A DNA stretch of 47,087 nt from CALDOK01 sp964481655 (lineage in GTDB: Bacteria; Myxococcota_A; UBA796; JAFGLY01). A model generated the notes under the pieces. That model saw only the letters and a list, made by a program, of their open reading frames with translations, was not told the origin of the DNA and did not search any database. This document shows, piece after piece, positions 40,938 to 47,087 of the stretch (the first letter of the stretch is position 1; every line of letters begins with the position of its first letter). The position numbers were made by a program, and so were the translations under genes. The stretch covers positions 1-47,087 of the forward strand of contig CAYZVO010000039.1 of assembly GCA_964481655.1 (NCBI GenBank). The letters run 5' to 3'.

Positions 40938-41903
40938 ATGAGCGAACCAAGCCAAGAGCGTCCCATCGTCGTCGTAGCACTCGGCGGCCATGCCTTCATG
41001 GAGAAGGGTGAGAAGGCCTGCATCGAGGTCTATGAACGCCGCGCGATGCAGGTCTGTGAACACCTGATGACCCTCATTGGGCGCAACTACAACATCGTCA
41101 TCGCCCACGGCAACGGGCCCCAGGTCGGCAACCTGCTGATGCGCCAGGAGTACGCCCGGGACCACTTCCCCGTCGATCCCCTGGATGTGCTGGTGGCCCG
41201 CACGCAGGGCAGCCTGGGCTACATCCTCCAGCAGGCGCTGCTGAACATGATGCGCAAGCGGCAGCTGCACCGGTACGTGGTCACCTTCGTCACCCAGGTG
41301 CTGGTCCACGCCGACGACCCGGCCTTCGAGAATCCCACCAAGCCGGTGGGCCCCTTCTTCGACGAGGAGGAGGCCAAGCGCCGCGAGGCGGAGATGGGCT
41401 GGCAGGTGGTCCACCAGATCAACCGGGGCTGGCGGCGGGTCGTTCCCTCACCCCAGCCGCTGAAGGTGGTCCAGTGGGACACCATCCGCAACACCGCCAG
41501 CAAGGGCAACGTGGTCATCGCCTGCGGCGGCGGCGGCATCCCTGTGGCCAAGAAGGCCGACGGCGAGTACGAGGGCATCGAGGCGGTGGTCGACAAGGAC
41601 TCCACCGCGGCGGTGCTGGCCACCCAGATCGGCGCCGAGCTGTTGCTGATCCTGTCGGACGTCCCCGAGGTCTATCTCAACTACGGCAAGCCGGACCAGC
41701 GGGCATTGACGGCCGTCACACTGAATCAGATCGAACGGCTGATGGGTGACGGCCACTTCCCGCCAGGCAGCATGGGCCCCAAGGTCCAGTCGATCCTCAC
41801 GTTCCTCAAAGCCGGCGGCAAGCGCGGCCTGATCACCACACCGGACAAGCTCGAAGAGGCGATGGACGGCATCGCGGGGACTCACTTCGTGGGGCGGATC
41901 TAG
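40938..41903 (+). CDS. arcC: Carbamate kinase
   Basis: 321 residues of the amino-acid kinase fold. It contains the phosphate loop VVALGGHAFMEKG (usually ALGGNAL), IAHGNGPQVGNLL, QGSLGYILQQAL, the sub-domain motif NPTKPVGPFF, VVIACGGGGIPV and VDKDSTAAVLATQIGAELLLILSD, and ends with MGPKVQSILTFLKAGG, all diagnostic of carbamate kinase. It makes ATP from carbamoyl phosphate and ADP or works in reverse. GGAGG precedes the ATG. No arginine deiminase or ornithine transcarbamylase gene is nearby, so the pathway source of carbamoyl phosphate is unknown. The His replacing Asn in GGH is unusual. Confidence 0.93.
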   Translation: MSEPSQERPIVVVALGGHAFMEKGEKACIEVYERRAMQVCEHLMTLIGRNYNIVIAHGNGPQVGNLLMRQEYARDHFPVDPLDVLVARTQGSLGYILQQALLNMMRKRQLHRYVVTFVTQVLVHADDPAFENPTKPVGPFFDEEEAKRREAEMGWQVVHQINRGWRRVVPSPQPLKVVQWDTIRNTASKGNVVIACGGGGIPVAKKADGEYEGIEAVVDKDSTAAVLATQIGAELLLILSDVPEVYLNYGKPDQRALTAVTLNQIERLMGDGHFPPGSMGPKVQSILTFLKAGGKRGLITTPDKLEEAMDGIAGTHFVGRI

Positions 41904-42000
41904 CTGTAAAGCGCGGACAGGAACCCCCGATCAAACGCTTGTCCAGCCGGACATGAAGGGCCAGAGATAGGCCTTGCCAGGGGGGGACGTTGGCCGGTTG

Positions 42001-42804
42001 TCAGAAGCTCGTGCTCTGGAACGGCTCTACGGTATTGAGGAACATATACTCGACGGTCAGGTCTACCGGGCAATGTTCGAAGGTGATCTCACCTTCGAGA
42101 TCGACACTCGTTTCGTAGTCTGAAGATCGTGTGTTGATGTCCAGGCCGATCTGCAACCGATCCGAGCCCTTGGATTCCACCACATAGGTGCCTTTGCTGG
42201 CCATCTGGTACAGCCCGACGGTCGGCAGCTCATCGGGCCAGGGCCTGCAACAGAACGGGGTGGGATCCAGGTTGGAGCACGTCGGAGACAGGTTTGCCGC
42301 GTAGTCGTCATAGTAGTTGCCGCTGCTGTACAACAACGTCGCGTTGAATCCACCCCCTTGCTCACCCGTCGTGCCGAAGGTGCCCTCCTGAGGCTGCACC
42401 GGTTCCCATCCCCCTTCTTCGAAGAACTCCAGGGTGAGGAGTTTACCGCCGTCGTCGAGGATGCCGTCCAGCGCCCCATCCATGGCGTACGCGTACTCGG
42501 CCATAAAATCACATTGGGACTCTGCGCTCCCCTCCTGGTATTGGGAAAACCAGCGATCGCTGTAGGTTGCCGCCACGCTGGAGGCGTCTTGTAGCTTGGA
42601 GCACAGGTTGGGCTGGTTGCTGGCGAACAGCAGGTGGGCCGTGCGGTCCTTCCCATCGGTCTGTGAATCGATGTGTGTCTCGAGCCATACGGCGCTCTTC
42701 ACCACCCCGAAATCATCCGCTCCTTGCACCGAAATTTCGTCGGCGCACGCCCCGAGTAACACCAGTAGTCCGGCCCCATAGATGAATCCAAAACACCTGC
42801 GCAT
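42001..42804 (-). CDS. Hypothetical lipoprotein
   Basis: From ATG 42804 the protein has 267 residues with a canonical signal MRRCFGFIYGAGLLVLLGAC (Cys20). The frame extends further upstream but the signal peptide fixes the start. The mature part is mixed alpha/beta with several Cys (CSNLDPTPFCCRPW) and no recognised domain; it ends in an aromatic beta strand VEYMFLNTVEPF. It converges on the carbamate kinase gene. Function unknown. Confidence 0.7.
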   Translation of the reverse strand: MRRCFGFIYGAGLLVLLGACADEISVQGADDFGVVKSAVWLETHIDSQTDGKDRTAHLLFASNQPNLCSKLQDASSVAATYSDRWFSQYQEGSAESQCDFMAEYAYAMDGALDGILDDGGKLLTLEFFEEGGWEPVQPQEGTFGTTGEQGGGFNATLLYSSGNYYDDYAANLSPTCSNLDPTPFCCRPWPDELPTVGLYQMASKGTYVVESKGSDRLQIGLDINTRSSDYETSVDLEGEITFEHCPVDLTVEYMFLNTVEPFQSTSF

Positions 42805-42810
42805 GCCTGA

Positions 42811-43260
42811 ATCGCTTCCTGTGCCCGTATTGATTGTGAGGTCCCTCGAGGGAGTTATGCAAAAAAGGCGCCAGTGGGAGGGGCCGTGACAGGTTGCCTT
42901 GTGCCGAGGGGCGACCTGCACGTCTCTTACTTCCTGATTGCCACGGAGATCCTGCATTACGCCACCGACGCTTCGGGTGAATGGGTGACCGAGGTGGTCG
43001 ACGACTCGTCCGTCGCGGTCGATGATTCCGGGGTGGTTCATCTCACCCGTTCCGACAACGGCCTGGCCTACGGTAATGACTCGTCGGGCACATGGGAGTG
43101 GGAGACACTGGCGGAGAACTCGGAAGACGACGGGTACTACGCGGGGGGCTACGCCGCCATGGTCGTGGACCCGAGCGGCGCGCCCCACATCACGTGGTTC
43201 GTCAACGACCTCGCCGCCAGCAACGGGGAGCTGTGGTACGCCACGCCGAACGATCCGTAG
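42811..43260 (+). pseudogene. Remnant of a repeat-containing surface protein
   Basis: The frame is open from 42811 to a TAG at 43258. It encodes repeats of the type xDLHVSYF ... ILHYATDASGEWVTEVVDD ... AVDDSGVVHLTR, known in long secreted proteins where units such as DGxxHISYYD and LxYATNASGxW are repeated many times. The remnant has no signal peptide and no start codon with a ribosome site (a GTG at 42874 is possible). It is the only plus-strand coding trace between two minus-strand lipoprotein genes. I read it as the 3' end of a decayed gene. Confidence 0.5.
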
Positions 43261-43269
43261 ATTCGCCGG

Positions 43270-44715
43270 CTACTGGGCCTCGTCCGCCCCGATATCCGGC
43301 CCCGCCCCCTGCGGCCGCGAATCGCCGTCCATATCCGAGATGACGCCCGCGTCGGTCCCCGCGTCGACGGCCGGGCAGCCCGGCAGTAGGTGGTAATTCC
43401 CTGCGCCGGCTTCGAAGAGCTCCTCGACGGTCGCCGTGATGGCGTGGGTGTCGAATCCCAGCGCCTGCCACTCGCCCAGGTCGATCCAGTCCTCGTCCGT
43501 GTCCTCGAAGATCGTTCCGGGGACGTAGACGTTGTAGTCGATGACCAGCCCCGAGTCGGACTCGGCGTCCACGGCAGCGGCGTCGTAGGTGTCCGTGATG
43601 ACGATGTTGTTGACGAAGGTGTTGTCCACGCTGCCGTTGCGGAAGCTGACCCCGTGGCGATCGCAGTTGCGGCAGTCGATGGTGTTGTGGGCGAAGAGGT
43701 TGCGTTTGCAGCCGAAGTCGAAGTTGCCCTCGTCCCCCCAGTCGCTCCAGCCGTCGTCCCAGTTGGCGATGCCGCCGGTGAGGGCGTTGCCGTAGATGAT
43801 GTTGTTGACGAAGACCGTGTCCTCGACGCCGGCGAGGTTGAGGGCCGAGCCGCCGGTGTCGCCGCAGTCGTACAGGATGTTCCCCTCCACGATCCCGTCG
43901 GACATGATCCCGTCGGTGAACGGGTGCTCGGGGTCATTGGTCTCGGGGTCGGCGTTGAGCTGCAAGCAGGCGCCGTCCGCCGCCTCGACGTAGTTGTTGC
44001 GGATGATCGAGCCGTCCTGGTGGTTGGTCCAGTAGATGCCGTGCTCTTCAGCGCCGACGGAGGAGGAGTCCTCCAGCACGCAGTCGTAGCACAGCGAGCT
44101 GCTGATCAGCGATCGGCCGGCCTGACCGAAGCCGGGCCCTTCAGCGTCGATCTCCCGGGCGACGTTGCGGTAGATCGGCTCGTCGGGTAGGCCCGAGAAG
44201 ATCACCGCCCGTACGCTCTGGCCCGCATAGGCGGTGGCGTCCAGCCGGAGGTTCTGGAAGCGCACATCGTTCCCACGTGAAAACAACAGCGCGTTGCGGC
44301 CGTCGCAGCTCACGATGGCGTCGAGCACCGGCACGCCGCCCTCACCGATGATGGCCAGATCGTCGTCCCAGACGCAGACCCCCTCGTAGCTGGTGCCGGT
44401 GGCCACGACGTGGATGTGGGTCAGCCCGTCCAGGTGATCGAAGGCGGCGGCGATGGTGGCGAAGGGCTCGTCCTCCGTGCCCGGATTCATGTCGTCGCCG
44501 GCTTCGTTGTCGACCCACAGCTCGCTGTCCGGCGGGAGCTCCGTGTCGTCGTCATCGTCGTCATCGTCGGCCGTGTCGTCGTCGTCGTCGTCGTCGCTGG
44601 CGTCGTCGTCGTCGCCGCCGCCGGCCGCGTCGTCGTCATCGGCCGTCGGGCAGCCCGCCAGGGCCAGTGTGATTCCCAATATCCAGAGCCAGTGCAACCG
44701 TTTCATCATGGGCAT
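43270..44715 (-). CDS. Poly-Asp-tethered right-handed beta-helix lipoprotein
   Basis: 481 residues. Signal with LALAGC (Cys22), followed by one of the most extreme Asp tethers in the window (about residues 26-58, mostly Asp, encoded by GTC/ATC triplet repeats). Then LWVDNEAGDDMNPGTEDEPF, the usual entry of right-handed beta-helix proteins, and many Asn-rich turns (IIRNNYVEAADG, NLFAHNTIDCRN, VNNIVITDTYDA). The C-terminus has a PQGAGPDIGADEAQ ending, typical of parallel beta-helix proteins of this kind. Several ATGs are clustered (44715, 44709, 44706); the first overlaps the previous stop by 10 bp. Confidence 0.8.
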   Translation of the reverse strand: MPMMKRLHWLWILGITLALAGCPTADDDDAAGGGDDDDASDDDDDDDTADDDDDDDDTELPPDSELWVDNEAGDDMNPGTEDEPFATIAAAFDHLDGLTHIHVVATGTSYEGVCVWDDDLAIIGEGGVPVLDAIVSCDGRNALLFSRGNDVRFQNLRLDATAYAGQSVRAVIFSGLPDEPIYRNVAREIDAEGPGFGQAGRSLISSSLCYDCVLEDSSSVGAEEHGIYWTNHQDGSIIRNNYVEAADGACLQLNADPETNDPEHPFTDGIMSDGIVEGNILYDCGDTGGSALNLAGVEDTVFVNNIIYGNALTGGIANWDDGWSDWGDEGNFDFGCKRNLFAHNTIDCRNCDRHGVSFRNGSVDNTFVNNIVITDTYDAAAVDAESDSGLVIDYNVYVPGTIFEDTDEDWIDLGEWQALGFDTHAITATVEELFEAGAGNYHLLPGCPAVDAGTDAGVISDMDGDSRPQGAGPDIGADEAQ

Positions 44716-45212
44716 ACCAATGCGTTGTCCACGTGCACCGCGCTGCTCCAGATGACCTGCAGGCTGTCGCCGATGGCCGTACCGAACAGCTCACTGGAGC
44801 TGATGGTCAGCGTGGTGTGTGGGTGTTGAATCGATCCATACAATGCCGAGGCGGTGCCCAGCTCCATGCCGTCGGTACCCAGCATGTAGATGGTGAGTCT
44901 GGACGGATCGCCGGAGACGACGTTGACCTGGGCCGACCAGATGACGTCGAGGACGCCATCGACGTAGAGCTCCAGGGAGGAACCGGGCTCCAGGTTCGCA
45001 GATCCGTCCACGGATAGGCCGTATTGCAGGCACCCGGACGCCGTGTCGTCGTCCGCCGTGTCGTCATCATCGTCGCAGCAGGCGTCATCGTCGTCGTCCT
45101 GGGTTCCGTCCGTGTCCGTGTCACGGATCAACGAACCCGGGCAGCCAAACAGCGACCCGATCACCAGGAGCAGCAACCATAACGGCAAGGCGACAGGGGT
45201 TCTGGGGTTCAT
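44706..45212 (-). CDS. Small poly-Asp-tethered lipoprotein
   Basis: 168 residues from ATG 45212 (GGGAG upstream). Signal MNPRTPVALPLWLLLLVIGS then LFGC (Cys24), then an Asp-rich tether (DTDTDGTQDDDDDACCDDD). The rest is a compact beta-rich domain of about 105 residues (GSSLELYVDGVLDVIW, SRLTIYMLGTDG, LTISSSELFGT) of unknown family. It overlaps the next lipoprotein gene by 10 bp, so the two likely form an operon of surface proteins. Confidence 0.72.
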   Translation of the reverse strand: MNPRTPVALPLWLLLLVIGSLFGCPGSLIRDTDTDGTQDDDDDACCDDDDDTADDDTASGCLQYGLSVDGSANLEPGSSLELYVDGVLDVIWSAQVNVVSGDPSRLTIYMLGTDGMELGTASALYGSIQHPHTTLTISSSELFGTAIGDSLQVIWSSAVHVDNALVCP

Positions 45213-45227
45213 CGGCTCCCTCCCGTA

Positions 45228-45251
45228 CTCCGACGGCATCCGCCGTCCGAG
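45228..45251 (-). promoter_or_regulatory. Hairpin upstream of the small lipoprotein gene
   Basis: GACGGC (45232-45237) and GCCGTC (45242-45247) with a 4-base loop, extended by CTC/GAG after one mismatch. It lies about 16 bases upstream of the ATG at 45212, next to the ribosome site. No T-run follows. Confidence 0.3.
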
Positions 45252-45345
45252 TTCCTCTGCGGGCATTCGCAGCCTATCAAACTGCGGGACCTGCCTCAAA
45301 ACCATGAAAAGGACGGATCTCAGGAGCGATACCAGTGGTGGGGGG

Positions 45346-45651
45346 CTATTCCCATCCCGGCCCAGCGCCGAACTCGTAGTCCAGCTGCAGCAAGGTCTGC
45401 TCCTCGATCGTGACGTCCACGCAGCGGCGGAACGACGTGCAGACCCAGTAGTCCCCGGTCTCGAGTTCCAGCTCGTAGAAACCGCGTTGATCGGACACGG
45501 TCTGGGCGTGGGGCTGTGTGCCGTCCTCGGGGTCGTCCGACGGCTCCTCCACGAATACTTCGACGGCGAAATCGGGCGGATCTTTCGTTGGCTGACTGCT
45601 GAATTCTGCGCATAAACAGTAGAAATCACACAGGAATCGGGCCGCAGAGCC
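45346..45651 (-). pseudogene. 3' part of a surface protein gene, truncated next to an insertion element
   Basis: A frame running into the transposon side encodes CDFYCLCAEFSSQPTKDPP then FAVEVFVEEP ... DQRGFYELELETGDYWVC. The latter is the pattern of a carboxypeptidase-regulatory-like (prealbumin-like) beta domain. The most convincing part begins near 45630; upstream the frame merges with the transposase's downstream region without a signal peptide or start. A GTG at 45552 is the only clear start and would give 68 residues. I interpret it as a lipoprotein or secreted gene cut by the insertion element. Confidence 0.45.
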
Positions 45652-45697
45652 GAAATGGCTACTGCCTACGTTGCTGCGGAGCGGGATCGGCTGCGGT

Positions 45698-47087
45698 TCA
45701 GGCCGACTTCTTCTTGGGGGTCTTGGCGGGCCACGGGACGTCGAGGGCGTCGAGGATGGCTTGCTGCTGGGCGTCCGGCCGCATCAAACGCTGAAACGGC
45801 TTGTCGCCGGGGTTGTAGACCAGGAAGGTCAGGCGCGAGAGGCTCGCCATGGCGTCTTGCCAGGTCACGGCCCCCGGATCATCGTCCGTGGTGCCAAAGG
45901 CCTTGGCCAGACGAGCCTGGATCTCACGGGTGACGATCAGTGCCAGCATCGAGGCGAAGACGTGGCCCCGCGTTCGACTCGCCTTGCGGACGCAGATGGG
46001 ACGGACCTCGAGACCGCCGGTCTTGAGCGTACGGAAGTCCCGTTCGACGCGTTGCAAGCTCGAATACAGGTCGTTGACGGTCTCGGGATCGACGAGCTCG
46101 GCGGGCACGTCGGTCTCGATGACGTAGCAGCCGTCCAGCAGGCCCGCGTCGTCTTTGGCGGCCTCGTCGATGTCGCAGCGGATCACGCGTCCGTCGAGCG
46201 TGAGGGTTACAAAGCGACTGAGCTTGTGGTGCCAGGCCCATTCCTCCAGGCCCTTGAGACCTGCCTCGGGACTCGCTCGGCGCGACTGGGCGACGAAGGC
46301 GTTTCGCTCGTTGACCTTGGATTGCAGGGCCCGCAGCTTGTTCTCCCGCCGGTGATGCTCCTTGCGCCGGACCGCGTCGTTGCGACGAAGCATCAGTCGA
46401 AATCCGTCGTGCTCCACCTCGTGGACCTGCTCGTCGAACAGGCCAAACTGGAGGACCTTGTCCTTGAGCAGCGTCCGTACTTGGGCATTGGTCAGGGCCG
46501 AGATGTAGTGGTAGCCCTGCTCCATCAACGCCCACTTCCCCTTGGCCTTGACCATGCCCCGGTCGCCCACGAAGACGACCTCGTCGATCTTGAATCGCTG
46601 TTTCAGTGTTTCAATCTGCTCGGGGACCGTCGTCGGGTCCGACGTGTTCCCTCGGAAGACGCGGATGGCGAGGGGATGGCCATCATCGGCGGCCAAAAGC
46701 CACCCCCCGCAAAGGGTGTTTTGCCCCATGGCGAACCCGGTGGTGCCCCNNNNNNNNNNGGGGGGGGGCGGCGGTGTCCCCGGGTACCCGGGGGTGGGGG
46801 GGGGTTGGGCGGGGGGCGGGGGAAAACACCCCCCCGACGATCTGCTTCTTGCCCCGCTTGCCATCGCGGTTGTACCCGTAGGCCGCCAGCTCGTTGCACT
46901 CGCCCTCGAAGTACGAGGACGTCACGTCGTACAGCACCAGCACCGGCGGAGCTCCGGCCTTCTTGACGTACGCCTTGTACAGCTTGTCCTCGATGGCGTG
47001 CTGATGCTCGTCCAGCCAGTCCAGCGCCTCGAGCAGCGCGTCCTCGCTCAACGCATCGAGGTTGAGGACCTCGTCCACCGCGTGATC
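45698..47087 (-). CDS. IS1634-family transposase, 5'-truncated by window edge and interrupted by an assembly gap
   Basis: The frame is open to the window edge and runs DHAVDEVLNLDALSED ... VLYDVTSSYFEG (first catalytic Asp) ... GYNRDGKRGKKQIV. After the gap region it resumes GGWLLAADDGHPLAIRVF, VVFVGDRGMVKAKG (second Asp) and LYSSLQRVERDFRTLK, which has the Y-R-E-K spacing with the catalytic Glu. It ends AKTPKKKSA. Between the two halves is a low-quality block (about 46710-46836, including ten Ns) that shifts the frame by one; the intact product would read KKQIVGGWLLAAD. So the transposase is probably intact in the organism and broken only in this assembly. Confidence 0.85.
46701..46836. other. 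Assembly gap with flanking low-complexity insert
   Basis: Ns occupy 46750-46759. They are flanked by G-runs and by GTGTTTT (46716-46722) and its inverted copy AAAACAC (46823-46829). CACCCCCCG occurs at 46701-46709 and again, with one more C, at 46827-46836. Deleting the 127 bp from 46710 to 46836 leaves one copy and joins the two halves of the transposase in one frame (46864 and 47078 frames differ by one base, and 127 is one more than a multiple of three). Confidence 0.85.

Larger units (their letters stand above)
45640..47087 (-). mobile_element. IS1634-type insertion element, partial
   Basis: Defined by the transposase gene. The end near 45640 is estimated from where the flanking gene remnant begins; no inverted repeat or target duplication could be identified because the other end lies outside the window. 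Confidence 0.55.

Overview
The window is high-GC bacterial DNA. It encodes a complete type II secretion (general secretory pathway) operon of deltaproteobacterial style, several eukaryote-like Ser/Thr kinases fused to STAND/AAA ATPase, TPR or WD40 modules, and surface lipoproteins whose lipidated Cys is followed by a long poly-Asp tether. Together these suggest a Myxococcota-like (former Deltaproteobacteria) Gram-negative, probably a draft or metagenomic assembly because a run of Ns lies near the right end. No rRNA, tRNA or CRISPR array was seen.

Left end (1-937): two plus-strand genes of clearly lower GC (about 45-55 % in lines counted by hand). One is the 3' part of an HExxH zinc-protease-like gene and the other a small exported protein; a pair of REP-like palindromes lies between them. 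This looks like acquired DNA.

954-11256: on the minus strand, a lipoprotein solute-binding protein overlaps a membrane diguanylate cyclase, preceded by a membrane-anchored sulfatase-like hydrolase. Divergent from these is a giant kinase-nSTAND-WD40 gene on the plus strand, interrupted by one in-frame amber codon at 8011-8013.

11263-37638: about 26 kb in which every gene is on the minus strand. In transcription order: gspC, D, E, F, G, a gspG-like gene without a prepilin signal, H, I, J, K, L, M, N, then a small membrane protein and a kinase-AAA-TPR protein that may be co-transcribed with the secretion genes. These are followed by a beta-helix lipoprotein, an acyl-CoA dehydrogenase, a transmembrane kinase, a Cys-rich exported protein, and a compact four-gene cluster (septoil-knot protein, CHMI-type tautomerase, trypsin-like lipoprotein, FCP1-like HAD phosphatase).

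37639-38505: a non-coding stretch upstream of gspC with three microsatellite tracts (7-, 6- and 6-bp units), two of them related as inverted complements.

38506-47087: a HEAT-repeat/cyclophilin lipoprotein diverges from a carbamate kinase. Then come a lipoprotein, a remnant of a repeat protein, two poly-Asp-tether lipoproteins, a truncated gene, and an IS1634-type transposase that runs off the end. The transposase is split by a roughly 127-bp low-quality insertion containing ten Ns; removing it restores one reading frame.
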